A stretch of DNA of 64,000 nucleotides, taken from assembly GCA_964567745.1 (NCBI GenBank), contig CAZMNY010000026.1, positions 58,452 through 122,451 of the forward strand, in the 5' to 3' direction. A program made the position numbers and the translations under genes. This DNA comes from CAZMNY01 sp964567745 (GTDB lineage: Bacteria > Planctomycetota > Planctomycetia > Pirellulales > Pirellulaceae). Below, one piece after another: positions 35,416 to 44,152 of this stretch. A model generated the notes under the pieces. That model was not told the DNA's origin. It saw only the letters and a program-made list of their open reading frames with translations, and searched no databases. Each line of letters starts with the position of its first letter. Position 1 is the first letter of the stretch.

Positions 35416-38040
35416 CTACCGTTGCGCCGAACGGGTCCTCAAGAATACGATCATATCTCGCAACTCTCGGTCAGTCATGGTGTAGACCAAACCGGTCGGC
35501 ATGAAGGATGTGTCGAGATCCTTGATGCGCTCGATTTCGGAACGGTCGAAGACTCGCTTGCGTCCCTCTGCGTCGCGAATAGCTTCCTTGGTGTAAGCTT
35601 GAAGCCGTAGCCCGGTAAACGTTCGGCCGTCTTTCAACTGGAGCATTGTCGGGCGGTATTCAGGCGCCATCTTCAGGCTGGGCTGAAGGATCGATTCCAA
35701 GAGCGATTTCAGATCGGAGTTCTTACTGACTGAACTCAAATCGGGACCGACGGTGTTACCGCGTCCTGTATGCCGATGACAGTTGGAGCAGAGTCCCGCG
35801 TTGGAATGATGGAACAATCGGCGACCCGTTTCGATGTCCGCAGTTCCATCGATCTTTTTCAATCGGGCCGCCCAGCCCGAGATATCAGTTAACGCCGGTC
35901 GATTCGACTTTAGCCCTTCGGGATCAATGGCTGCCTGAACAAGATCGCCGGAGTCTGGGAACGCTAAGGCGATTTTTCTCAGACCTTCAAGTTGCTCCAG
36001 GTTCAGTTGAGTTCCGCGGAGTGACCGCAGCGCCTCTTCCCGAATTGGTCGTCGACCGCTCTTGGCGAGTTCCAGCAGTAACCCCGCCTGCTCTTGCGCG
36101 AGTGTCGTGAGCCCCGCGATTGCTTCGACACGGACCTGAACATTCGCCTTCTTGTCCGTCGCTACCGAGACGAGCAACTTCTCGCCCAGCTGAGCGTTTC
36201 CCGCGAGTGTACGCATCGCTTCTAGCGATAAGTCGACGTCCTCAACGTCGAGCAAGTCACGCAACAGTTTCAATGATAGCCCTTTGGGGAAACTGGTTCG
36301 CGGCGCATTCTTTTCATCCGTCGCCTTTTTATTACGTGCGGGTAGTAGGCGTAAAGCATAAGCGCGCAATCTCGGAGAACTCGACGGATCCTGAATTCTT
36401 TGGAGTAGCAATTCTTCGTTTCGGATTCCAATGTCGGGTTTACCGTTCAACGTGTTTAATGTGGCAACCGCCGCTTCAAACAGTTTGTAGGGCAAATCCG
36501 ATTGGCTGAGCATGTCCTCAACGGTGGGCAGATATTGTTTGAAATCGAGATCGGAAATCAAACGAAGAGCCTCAAAACGAATATTCTCATTCGGGACGCT
36601 CAGGAAATACTTGATCCACAGATGGATATCGACAGACTTTTGGTTGTCCAAAACCGCCATTCGTAATGCGAGCAACATTTGCAACTGTATGTTCGCGCGA
36701 CTTTCTTGAGCTTCGGACACCTTCCAGTCAGGCGCAAGTCTTGACAGCGCAAACAGTGATGCCTGAGCGAGGTATGGATCTTCGGATTGCGAAAACTCGA
36801 ACAGTTCATCCGGGTGATGTTCGTGCTTCCCAGAACGAATTCTTTGTGTCGCTAACAATTCTCCGTTTGCGGGAACGAGATCCAGCGGGCCTGTCCATGT
36901 TGCTTTCGAAAGGTCGATCTCAAGTTTCCAGACACGACCATAACCGTGCACGTTGTAACGACCGTCAACCCAATCGGTGACATACCAGGATCGAACCTTC
37001 TCGCGTTTCTCAGCTCGGTTAGCAGCAATGCAGGCAGGTCGAAAATAACGGCTTCCCTTAACGAGCTCAATCGGTTTCGCTTCATACCCTGCCGCATTCG
37101 GAATCAGCTCGTAAAAGCGGATGTGATGTTCGCCCCAGGAAGGGGACAATAGACCTCTTCCGAACGGCACGACGCCACACGGCGCTTCGCCCACTGGATG
37201 AACCATCGGAAGCGTGGCGGAGAGTTCCCCGTTCCAACAGACGAACGGGTGATGGGCCTCAGATCCGTACTTCCGTTGAAAACCATAATCGCCGCCGGGA
37301 ACGATTTGGAGCAGACGACAAGGCGGTCGCTCGCCCGGATCATTATCAACGGCGAAGACCTCACCGTTTCTTCGAACACAGATCCCAAACGGATTCCATA
37401 AGCCGCGAGCTATTCTCGACAAACCAGAGCCATCCGACTTCATTCGAAAAACCGCACCTTCGCTGCTTCCGTTGAGTTGTTTCGTGTCGGCACCGGTGAG
37501 TGTCCACGGGTTAGAAAAATTCTCGCCGAGGCAGAAGATGACGTCACCGTTTTTGTCCCAGGTCAAACCGGCGAGGCCATTGTGAGGATAGACCGCATCG
37601 GTCTTCAGAACGGCGAGGTCTTCAATCAGGTCAGCCTTGCCATCGTTGGTGCTATCCTTGATTCGCAGAATGCGGCTACGCTCAGCCAGATAGACCCACC
37701 CATCATCACCCAACTCCAGATCCATCGTGTGATGTGTCGCGTTATAAAAGACAGACCGATTCCCTTTTTGATCAAAGACCAAAATCTCATCAAACTTTGG
37801 GCCTTTGTAGTCATCCGTTGGGAAGTGGGTATGGCTTGAGACGACCCAGATGCGCCCCTCTTCGTCCACATCGATTCCCGTGGGAGTCACCACATCAGGA
37901 TGTTCTGCGACAAGCGTCAATTTGACGCCTGGTTGCAACGCTTTGACTTCCGGAGCACGCTCGTCGCCCGAGGCACACGGCATGGCGCCCAGAGTCAGTA
38001 AAACGGAAAACAAACTGCCGCGGAGTATGTTTCGTGTCAT
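35416..38040 (-). CDS. PVC-type membrane-bound dehydrogenase with HEAT repeats and cytochrome c domain
   Basis: Three parts are visible. Residues about 30-400 form an NHL/glucose-dehydrogenase-like propeller (TPTGIDVDEEGRIWVVSS; WVYLAERSRILRIKDS; GLWNPFGICVRRNGEVFAVD). The middle (about 420-700) consists of HEAT-like helical repeats (PDWKVSEAQESR onward; ALRLLPARN; KANVQVRVEAIAGL). The C-terminus is a haem-binding domain with CSNCH near residue 750 (GRRLFHHSNAGLC) and the usual LLESILQPS and YTKEAIRDAEG blocks. It is a known planctomycete architecture and probably a periplasmic quinoprotein-like or sugar dehydrogenase. ATG 38040 precedes the signal peptide. Confidence 0.88.
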   Translation of the reverse strand: MTRNILRGSLFSVLLTLGAMPCASGDERAPEVKALQPGVKLTLVAEHPDVVTPTGIDVDEEGRIWVVSSHTHFPTDDYKGPKFDEILVFDQKGNRSVFYNATHHTMDLELGDDGWVYLAERSRILRIKDSTNDGKADLIEDLAVLKTDAVYPHNGLAGLTWDKNGDVIFCLGENFSNPWTLTGADTKQLNGSSEGAVFRMKSDGSGLSRIARGLWNPFGICVRRNGEVFAVDNDPGERPPCRLLQIVPGGDYGFQRKYGSEAHHPFVCWNGELSATLPMVHPVGEAPCGVVPFGRGLLSPSWGEHHIRFYELIPNAAGYEAKPIELVKGSRYFRPACIAANRAEKREKVRSWYVTDWVDGRYNVHGYGRVWKLEIDLSKATWTGPLDLVPANGELLATQRIRSGKHEHHPDELFEFSQSEDPYLAQASLFALSRLAPDWKVSEAQESRANIQLQMLLALRMAVLDNQKSVDIHLWIKYFLSVPNENIRFEALRLISDLDFKQYLPTVEDMLSQSDLPYKLFEAAVATLNTLNGKPDIGIRNEELLLQRIQDPSSSPRLRAYALRLLPARNKKATDEKNAPRTSFPKGLSLKLLRDLLDVEDVDLSLEAMRTLAGNAQLGEKLLVSVATDKKANVQVRVEAIAGLTTLAQEQAGLLLELAKSGRRPIREEALRSLRGTQLNLEQLEGLRKIALAFPDSGDLVQAAIDPEGLKSNRPALTDISGWAARLKKIDGTADIETGRRLFHHSNAGLCSNCHRHTGRGNTVGPDLSSVSKNSDLKSLLESILQPSLKMAPEYRPTMLQLKDGRTFTGLRLQAYTKEAIRDAEGRKRVFDRSEIERIKDLDTSFMPTGLVYTMTDRELRDMIVFLRTRSAQR

Positions 38041-38434
38041 CGAAGGCGTGGTCCTGTCTATGTTGACGATGGTCACTCATTGAGTTGGAACGAGTACAAG
38101 TCGGCATCCATGCGCCGTAGAGTCGATGACCAACAAGATGGCCAAGTTGCGAATCTGTGCGGATTCCCACGACAGTTTTCGCTCGTTGCATTCCGTGGAA
38201 CATACCAGTTGGTTGGTGGTCAGTGCAAAGTGCAAAACGCAAGACCCCAACGAGCAAGCCGTTTGTTGATTTAGTCGTAAGTCCACCACAAACCGTCTCT
38301 CCCCCGACGCGCCCGACGCGTGATGGTCTGGGAGAGACCGAATCGGGCAAGTGCACTCGGAGTCGTCACCGAAGTACAGCGGCGGTGTAGACACGAACGC
38401 TGGGCGGCGTCCTGGGGTAGTTGCAAGTCTTTCT
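38041..38434. other. Intergenic region, no gene seen
   Basis: The stretch upstream of the PVC dehydrogenase shows only short frames without protein character. CCCCAACGAGCAAGC at about 38242-38256 resembles half of the REP-like repeat found just to the right. Confidence 0.45.
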
Positions 38435-38459
38435 CACCGAACGAGCAAGCTCGTTGGGG
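38435..38459. repeat. REP-like dispersed repeat, copy 2
   Basis: CACCGAACGAGCAAGC followed by TCGTTGGGG. The core AACGAGC-AA-GCTCGTT (38440-38455) is a perfect hairpin and is the reverse complement of the core at 12838-12853. Confidence 0.65.
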
Positions 38460-38480
38460 CCGGCGCGCATGGTCGGACGA

Positions 38481-38526
38481 GGTTAGCGGTTAATCTTATT
38501 CACCGAACCAGCAAGGCTCTTTGGGG
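38481..38526. repeat. REP-like dispersed repeat, copy 3 (diverged)
   Basis: GGTTAGCGGTTAATCTTATT then CACCGAACCAGCAAGGCTCT then TTGGGG follows the full consensus GTTAGCG..AATCTGATTCACCGAAC..., with changes on both arms of the hairpin. It is in the same orientation as copy 2, 46 bp away. Confidence 0.55.
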
Positions 38527-38640
38527 TCTGCGGTCTGGCACTTTGCACACACTACTTTGCCTTTGTTCTTCGCGTAATACAGCCGGCAAGCAGTTGAACT
38601 CCATGCCTCCATCGCAATTAGAACGTCGCGGCACCGGGGC

Positions 38641-38934
38641 GGGCACGCTAAAATCAATGGCCAGCCCTACAACGAGAACATCGAGTTCGCGAATTGCGAG
38701 TTCACCGATGACCACGACTTCGCCTTCTTCCGTTATACGAAGAACCTGCGATTCCACCACAACTTCGTGGATAATTTCAATGACGACGGATTAGAGTGCG
38801 GCGCGAAACTCCGCTGGCATACGATTTACATTCACCACAACCGCATCGCCGCGTTTGGACTCGGAGCGAGAGCGCTGCGCAATACCGAGCGCGATGTATT
38901 CAACAACTTGTTCTTCAATCCGAAGGTATTCTAG
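38641..38934 (+). pseudogene. Right-handed beta-helix protein, C-terminal fragment
   Basis: An open frame without a start codon reads INGQPYNENIEFANCEFTDD, FAFFRYTKNLRFHHNFVDNF, DDGLECGAKLRWHTIYIHHN and NTERDVFNNLFFNPKVF, then TAG (38932-38934). The repeated N-x-F/I-x-x-N-x-F ladder is that of parallel beta-helix proteins (pectate lyase or polysaccharide-lyase-like). The N-terminal part is missing; REP-like repeats lie where it should be. Confidence 0.6.
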
Positions 38935-39043
38935 AGGCCGTCGTTCACGGCAAGGAGTTGTCACCCGCAATCAGTGTTAAGACACGTCTCGCGGTGCGGT
39001 TGACTCATTGGGCGATCGCTTATCAGCAGCATCGGAAAGTGAG

Positions 39044-39472
39044 ATGATCAACCTGACGACGTTGGTGTTTTTCGCGGGAGCGGCCCAATTGTGTCTCGTT
39101 GCCGCAAGTTTGATAATTCCTCGAGTCTTGCGTTGGAGTGAAGACGTCGCGCAGCTTCGACCGTTGACGCGGCAGGTGTTCTGGACTTACGCAGCCTACA
39201 TTTGGAGCACGAATCTTTTCTTCGGCGTCGTTTCCGTCACGATGCCAGCGAACTTGGTTGCCGGTGGTCCGGTGTCGACGGCTCTGTCCGTATTCATCGC
39301 ACTTTATTGGGGAGCACGCTTAGGCATTCAATTCGCCTATTTCGATCGAAGTGATGCGCCCAAGGGATTCATCTTCGCCGTTGCTGAGTGGCTATTGGTG
39401 GGACTCTTCATCGTGTTGACCGCAGTCTATGGTTACGCTGCGTGGATGAATATCGGAGGAGGACTTCAGTGA
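39044..39472 (+). CDS. Small four-helix membrane protein, partner of MBOAT acyltransferase
   Basis: A 142-residue protein with about four membrane helices: LVFFAGAAQLCLVAASLII, FWTYAAYIWSTNLFFGVVSV, STALSVFIALYWGARLG and EWLLVGLFIVLTAVYGYAA. Its stop overlaps the GTG start of the MBOAT gene (GTGA), so the two are translationally coupled. I do not know a named family; it probably forms a membrane complex with the acyltransferase. Confidence 0.75.
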   Translation: MINLTTLVFFAGAAQLCLVAASLIIPRVLRWSEDVAQLRPLTRQVFWTYAAYIWSTNLFFGVVSVTMPANLVAGGPVSTALSVFIALYWGARLGIQFAYFDRSDAPKGFIFAVAEWLLVGLFIVLTAVYGYAAWMNIGGGLQ

Positions 39473-40467
39473 GCGCGTACATACCCAGTGATGTGCGTGG
39501 AGCGATAATCGCGTTGGCGTCATTGCCGATCGTGTTGCTCGTTGGGCACTTCGTGACGCGCGTTCCGTCAGTGATCCTGGCGCGAAGCATTGCCTGGTTG
39601 ATGGTGATCGTGGGCGTTGGCGGAATGGAACTGTGTACTGTCTCGCAGCCTGCTGGCTTTCGCATGTTAACGATCGTCGGCATCCTGCTCTACACCCTGA
39701 AGATCGTCGTCACCACGGAAGTTCGTCTGGCCGGCAAAGCTCACCTAGGTTTCTGGCAATGGATCGGCTTTGCCGGTTTATGGGTCGGAATGCGACCAGC
39801 GTTGTTTGCCGATTTGCCGCGTGCTCCACGCCCCAACGCCGCGTCCTACTTTTGGCGAGGCGCAACAAATCTGGCGCTCGGCCTGACGCTCGTGATGGCG
39901 GCGCGTGCCGCATGGCTCGCGACGGCCGATTGGAATCTTTCGTGGCGATTGTTTTTGTCCACGGTGATTCTCTTGCCGGGTCTCAGTCTGACTCTGCACT
40001 TCGGCGCTTTTAATCTACTGACGAGTTGCTGGCGTTGGCTGGGCGTGGAATGCGACTCGGTATTTCGCGCACCGCTACGGTCGAAGAGCCTGGCGGAGTT
40101 CTGGGGAAAACGGTGGAATATCGCATTTTCGGAGATGACCACCCTGGCCGTCTTTCGACCACTGCGCGGTGTGTGCGGGAATGCACTCGCTACGGTCATG
40201 GCCTTCCTGTTCTCTGGCCTTCTTCATGAACTGGCCATCAGCTTTCCCGTGCGCGCCGGCTTCGGCTGGCCCCTTCTTTACTTTGCTCTGCACGGCATCG
40301 GAATGTTGATCGAGAGCCGTTGGATCGCGTTAGCCGAGTTGATTAATACGCGGCCGTTGATAGGTCGATTATGGACGGTTTCCTGGATCGTGATTCCACT
40401 GCCGATCCTCTTTCATCAACCGTTTCTACGAGGGTGCATCTGGCCGCTGATTGGGATCGAGTTGTAA
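39469..40467 (+). CDS. MBOAT / wax-synthase-like membrane O-acyltransferase
   Basis: A 332-residue polytopic protein. The conserved motif SLAEFWGKRWNIAFSEMTTL and FLFSGLLHELAISFP, with the putative catalytic His near residue 254, identify the membrane-bound O-acyltransferase / wax-ester-synthase-like group. It should transfer an acyl chain to an alcohol at the membrane; the acceptor (fatty alcohol, sterol-like or sugar) is unknown. The GTG start at 39469 overlaps the upstream stop; longer starts would overlap the partner gene. Confidence 0.82.
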   Translation: MSAYIPSDVRGAIIALASLPIVLLVGHFVTRVPSVILARSIAWLMVIVGVGGMELCTVSQPAGFRMLTIVGILLYTLKIVVTTEVRLAGKAHLGFWQWIGFAGLWVGMRPALFADLPRAPRPNAASYFWRGATNLALGLTLVMAARAAWLATADWNLSWRLFLSTVILLPGLSLTLHFGAFNLLTSCWRWLGVECDSVFRAPLRSKSLAEFWGKRWNIAFSEMTTLAVFRPLRGVCGNALATVMAFLFSGLLHELAISFPVRAGFGWPLLYFALHGIGMLIESRWIALAELINTRPLIGRLWTVSWIVIPLPILFHQPFLRGCIWPLIGIEL

Positions 40468-41018
40468 ATCGTTCGAGCCTTCTACTCACGTCCCTGCCCC
40501 GGGTCGCGCGAATTGAGCCCGAGATGTGCTGCTGTCGGCTGGAACGTAGACTCGTTCAGTCGGCGTGCATAGAGTGCCGGACTTCCAATCGCTGACGCGT
40601 TCTCTTTGCGCAGCAACGATGCCGCTCACATCGATAATCTCGACGGCCTCACGTTTGCCGAACGCTTCGAGGGTAGAGACGCTCAGTGCGGTTAATCCAG
40701 CACCGTTTTCAATTTCGCGATCGTCTCCGGTGAATCGAGTTCCGACTTGCCAAAGCCCATGATTGAGGTGGCTACAGTTTACTGGGCGCTGCTGGGACTC
40801 AGCATAGTTCGACGGCGTCCAAAGAAGAGCTCGATTCGGTAATCAAGCGGTTCGCGTTGACTTGCTGGAGCTGCGGCGCGACTCGGCTTGACGCTGAAGA
40901 CCAGCGGATTCTATGTCGCGACTGCGAGCCAGACTAAACAGCCAATTCTGGAGAACCACGAGCGTAATTGCATACGGTCTCCAACGAAACGCTACCAAAG
41001 AAAGTGTCCCGGCCATGT
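40468..41018. other. Intergenic region, no intact gene
   Basis: Only a short minus-strand segment around 40690-40765 (GFGKSELDSPETIAKLKTVL, then stop) looks protein-like and could be the tail of a lost gene. Nothing else is supported. Confidence 0.4.
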
Positions 41019-41306
41019 CTACTCAACGCCTTCCGCGTCCTTCTTCCGACTCATCCTGTCGGAAGCACGCTGCATTCGTGCTTCGCCGTCGGCCCTGATT
41101 ACGGCGCCGCCGGCCGCGACGCCAACGCCCGCGCCCTTTGCCACTGGATGAGGTGCGCCTGTCGCCACAGCACTACCGCCTACTTCCATCGTTGTGCCAA
41201 CACCTACTTCAGCAGCACCAACGTTGTAATCAATCTCAGGGTTACCGGTATCGCAACCCAGAAAGCAAAGGCATGCGGCAAGCGTAACGAAGCGAAGAAA
41301 TACCAC
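41019..41306 (-). CDS. Small lipoprotein, glycine-rich
   Basis: Start GTG 41306 is set by an AAGGAG ribosome-binding site 7 bp upstream. The 95-residue product begins MVFLRFVTLAACLCFLGC, a signal peptide with lipobox (F-L-G-C), so Cys18 should be lipidated. The mature part is short and Gly/Ala/Val-rich (KGAGVGVAAGGAVI), similar to glycine-zipper proteins, with a charged C-terminus. Likely an outer-membrane-associated small lipoprotein; function unknown. Confidence 0.65.
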   Translation of the reverse strand: MVFLRFVTLAACLCFLGCDTGNPEIDYNVGAAEVGVGTTMEVGGSAVATGAPHPVAKGAGVGVAAGGAVIRADGEARMQRASDRMSRKKDAEGVE

Positions 41307-41496
41307 GTTCAGGCTCCTTGAAGGGGAAACACCTTGACCGCCCAGATTATGAGTCAGCAGCCAATAGTTGCAATCCCCTTCTGGTCCACCCAACATTCTC
41401 CCACGGCAAATATTTCCCCGAAAATGACTCATGTAGACCGGCTCGCAGGCTTCTACGTTTTTTCGCAAATTTACCTACTTCCAAAAGGAACCAACG

Positions 41497-41715
41497 ATGA
41501 AACCGAACGACAACGAACAAGAGTTCACGCCAGAAGAAATCGAAGAGGCAAACGACTACATCGAACCGCATGAGATTGTAAAGGACATGCTTCATCCGCC
41601 AAGATACAGTGATTTGGACCCGATTGGTTCGGTCATCTTACAAGAACAGAGGCTACAAAAGTTCGACATATCGGCGGCGGTCGCTTATAAGAAGCAAGCC
41701 GCCAAGGTGCGCTAA
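41497..41715 (+). CDS. Hypothetical small acidic protein upstream of recombinase
   Basis: A 72-residue protein (MKPNDNEQEFTPEEIEEAND, YIEPHEIVKDMLHPPRYSDL) with an AAAGGAA site before the ATG. It lies 50 bp upstream of, and in line with, the serine recombinase gene, so is probably part of the same mobile element. No family recognised. Confidence 0.55.
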   Translation: MKPNDNEQEFTPEEIEEANDYIEPHEIVKDMLHPPRYSDLDPIGSVILQEQRLQKFDISAAVAYKKQAAKVR

Positions 41716-41765
41716 CACCCAAGCGGCTCTAACCACAACGCATCCTTGATTCAGAAGGACACGCC

Positions 41766-42197
41766 ATGGCTAACGCCAATTCTAATCGCAATGGCTCTAT
41801 CGTTGCAGCAGTCGCGTACTACCGAATGTCTTCCGACAAACAGGAAGCGTCCATTCCTGAACAGCGTAAAGCGGTCCAGAAGTTCGCGAAGCAAAACGGA
41901 TACCACATCGTCAAGGAATACGCTGACGAAGGAATATCTGGCGACGCCACCGATAAACGGCTCGCGTTCCAACAGATGATTGCGAACGCGTCCAACGGCA
42001 AGTGGCAAGCGATTCTCGTTTGGGACCAAGACCGATTCGGGCGGTTCGATTCAGTCGAGGCGGGTTTCTGGATTCACCCGCTACGTGCTGCTGGCGTGAA
42101 GTTGGTCACGTTGTCGGATGGTATCGTCGATTGGTCCGACTTCACCGGACGACTTCTGTACAACATTGTGAATGCCATTCACAGATTTCGCTTGTAG
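41766..42197 (+). pseudogene. Serine recombinase, truncated after the catalytic domain
   Basis: The N-terminal resolvase domain is intact: AAVAYYRMSSDKQEASIPEQ with the catalytic Ser in RMSSDKQ, ADEGISG, and LVWDQDRFGRFD. Family members continue for several hundred residues with a recombinase DNA-binding region. Here the reading frame runs through DFTGRLLYNIV, then the palindrome GTGAATGCCATTCAC, and stops seven residues later. The gene was therefore cut by the insertion or rearrangement that brought in the block to its right. The remaining protein would lack DNA-binding capacity. Confidence 0.8.
42168..42183. repeat. Left boundary repeat of the 11.5-kb block
   Basis: GTGAATG-C-CATTCAC (42168-42182) is a perfect palindrome about one central base. 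GAATGCCATTCACA (42170-42183) recurs in the same orientation at 53632-53645. It coincides with the point where both the recombinase and the left transposase fragment end. Confidence 0.6.
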
Positions 42198-42591
42198 CCC
42201 CAGCTCTCGTTTTCGCGGGCCATGCGCAGAACCAGATCTACGATTTCCTGATCCGCGCTGGCCGCCCGACCTCTTGTCTCGGTTGCGAGGAGGTGTTGAG
42301 TTCGACAAATTCCTGATGCCAGCGAAGGATCGTATCGGCTTGAGCTACGGTTGCAAGCTTCCTTAGCTGCTGTCGACCGAGCGACTTTCCTTTGACCGCT
42401 AAGCGGTGCCGCTGATCATCGCTACGCAAAACTCGCTTGCCGCCGATCTTCTCGCGAAGTATCTGATTCTCTAGCTGAAGGTACTCGATTACCTTCTCTT
42501 GCTCCCTGCGCACGAACTCGCTGAATGCAGCGAGAACGATCTTCCAAGGTTGAAACGGAAACGGCATCCACTCAACGTCTGCGATCGGCAA
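42184..42591 (-). pseudogene. Transposase N-terminal fragment (rve-type), frameshifted and truncated
   Basis: It is related to the complete transposase at 61472 and to the fragment at 53217. It has a hydrophobic/helical start (PFQPWKIVLAAFSEFVRREQ), a coiled segment (EYLQLENQILREKIGGKRVL), then DDQRHRLAVKGKSLGRQQLR and TILRWHQEFV. Near GRPA it shifts frame; the continuation ADQEIVDLVLRMARENESWG is in another frame and ends at YKR, just before the boundary palindrome. The whole DDE catalytic core is missing. Confidence 0.75.
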
Positions 42592-42793
42592 AGGGATGTC
42601 AACTCGCTAGCCTACCGCGAATTGCATCTAGCGATTTCTTAGCTGCAGAACACCTATTATCAGCAAAGTTGACCGTTGGACGAGTTCTTGGATACTACGC
42701 GGTTGGAAACTGCCGACCCTACCTCGTACATGAGTTCTCGCCCAGGCGAGGAGGTCCGTCCTGCTCACGTTGTGCACCTACTCAGTCAACTCT

Positions 42794-44152
42794 TCACGGT
42801 CCGTCAGATCTTCTCTGCCGGAGTTGATCGCCGCCGCGTCGCCGGGAGTCCCGCCTGGGAACGACTTTCAGAGGTCGCTGTCCGACGCCGATCGCCTGTT
42901 CGATGACGACTTCGTCACCGGCTTTCCCGAGGATGGTGCGCAGATCAGAGAATGTCGAACACCATTCGGTTTCGTGTGCGAGTTCGTCGGCCCGCACACC
43001 GTTGGTGTCGTCGAACCGCATGGCGCGGACCTGAAAACGATCGTTCGCAACAAGTCCTGCGAGCTCCACACCGTAGCCCTCTCGCGCAGCGTGTTCGATG
43101 ACCACTCTGCCCTCCTGGACCAGGACCGTCTCCATGCCTTCCTGGACTTCATAACCCAGCGAATCCAGTGCTTCCAGCAGTGCTTTCCGACGGTGTTTGA
43201 GTCCCTGCGCGGCGATGTGCTGTTCGTGATCCTGCCTGGCCTGTTCAATCGCATCCTCCAGAGCCTGTCCCGTTTCGTTTTTGAGTGCGGCCTGCAGTGT
43301 TTCAATCACCGCAGAGGTACCGGATTGCGACTGAAGACCGGCGAGAACGGATTCCCCTGCCTCGATCAGTCGTTCCCGCGCGGCGGTGGTGCGGGCAAAC
43401 TCGGCCATTTCGATCGTCAGACTGTCGATCAACAGTTTTCGGTGATGGGGATCCCCTTCTCTGGCCAGTTCGGTGGCACGATCCTGGAAAGGCCGGATCG
43501 CCTTCCCGCCGAAACGCAAGGACATTTCTGACAACATCCGGTCCAGTCGCTCGCCCGAGTCATGATCTGGCGGCGCAGTTTCTTCAATCCAGTCGTGGAT
43601 GGACCGGCGTTCCTGGCCAGCGCCAAGTCGAGCAGCAAGTTCACTCTGCGCTTCAGAAACGGTTTTCTCTTCGACCTGCGCGAGCGCATCAAAGGCTGCA
43701 CTTACGGCTCTGTTAATCGTTGCCCGATCCGTCTCAGCGCCGTTTTGAGCGTGTTTCAGGACGGACAGGACCTCGTCAGAAACTTTTCCCGGCTGCTTTG
43801 CGGCTGCTGCCAGCACGGTGGATGCCGCACTGACGCGACGTCGGGTCGACCGCTGTTCCTGCCGGACCTGTTCCACTCTCGCATTCACCCGGCGGTCGAA
43901 GTCCTGTTCCAGCCATCGGATTTCACGATCCATCCGGCTCTGAAACTCCTGGGGCTGTGATGCGGCGATCATCGCTTCAAACTGCTGGAGAACTCGCTGA
44001 ATGAATTCCTCATCGGTTCCTTCGTCCAGTTCTGCCCGCCGCAGGCGCTTCTTCCAGGCAGCCCCGAGTGATCTGTAACGTTCCAGTTGCGAACGACAAT
44101 TGGCCAGCAGTTCCTCCATACTTACAAAACGGGCACACTTCGGACCACTCAT
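42794..44152 (-). CDS. Coiled-coil protein, last gene of the candidate defence operon
   Basis: A protein of about 450 residues, overwhelmingly helical and charged, with likely coiled coils at about 15-115 (MEELLANCRSQLERYRSLGA, FDRRVNARVEQVRQEQ) and 250-330 (LIDSLTIEMAEFARTTAARE, ALEDAIEQARQDHEQH). A C-terminal region (GYEVQEGMETVLVQEGRVVI through NDRFQVRAMRFDD to DLRTILGKAGDEVVIEQA) looks like a small alpha/beta domain. ATG 44152 overlaps the stop of the 2077-residue protein by 4 bp (ATGA), so it is translationally coupled. No enzyme motif is seen; a structural or sensor subunit is plausible. Confidence 0.7.
   Translation of the reverse strand: MSGPKCARFVSMEELLANCRSQLERYRSLGAAWKKRLRRAELDEGTDEEFIQRVLQQFEAMIAASQPQEFQSRMDREIRWLEQDFDRRVNARVEQVRQEQRSTRRRVSAASTVLAAAAKQPGKVSDEVLSVLKHAQNGAETDRATINRAVSAAFDALAQVEEKTVSEAQSELAARLGAGQERRSIHDWIEETAPPDHDSGERLDRMLSEMSLRFGGKAIRPFQDRATELAREGDPHHRKLLIDSLTIEMAEFARTTAARERLIEAGESVLAGLQSQSGTSAVIETLQAALKNETGQALEDAIEQARQDHEQHIAAQGLKHRRKALLEALDSLGYEVQEGMETVLVQEGRVVIEHAAREGYGVELAGLVANDRFQVRAMRFDDTNGVRADELAHETEWCSTFSDLRTILGKAGDEVVIEQAIGVGQRPLKVVPRRDSRRRGGDQLRQRRSDGP

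Noticed and set aside
42770..43531. 253-codon plus-strand frame opposite the coiled-coil gene
   Set aside because: It starts before and runs antisense to a coupled operon gene; composition is that of an antisense shadow.
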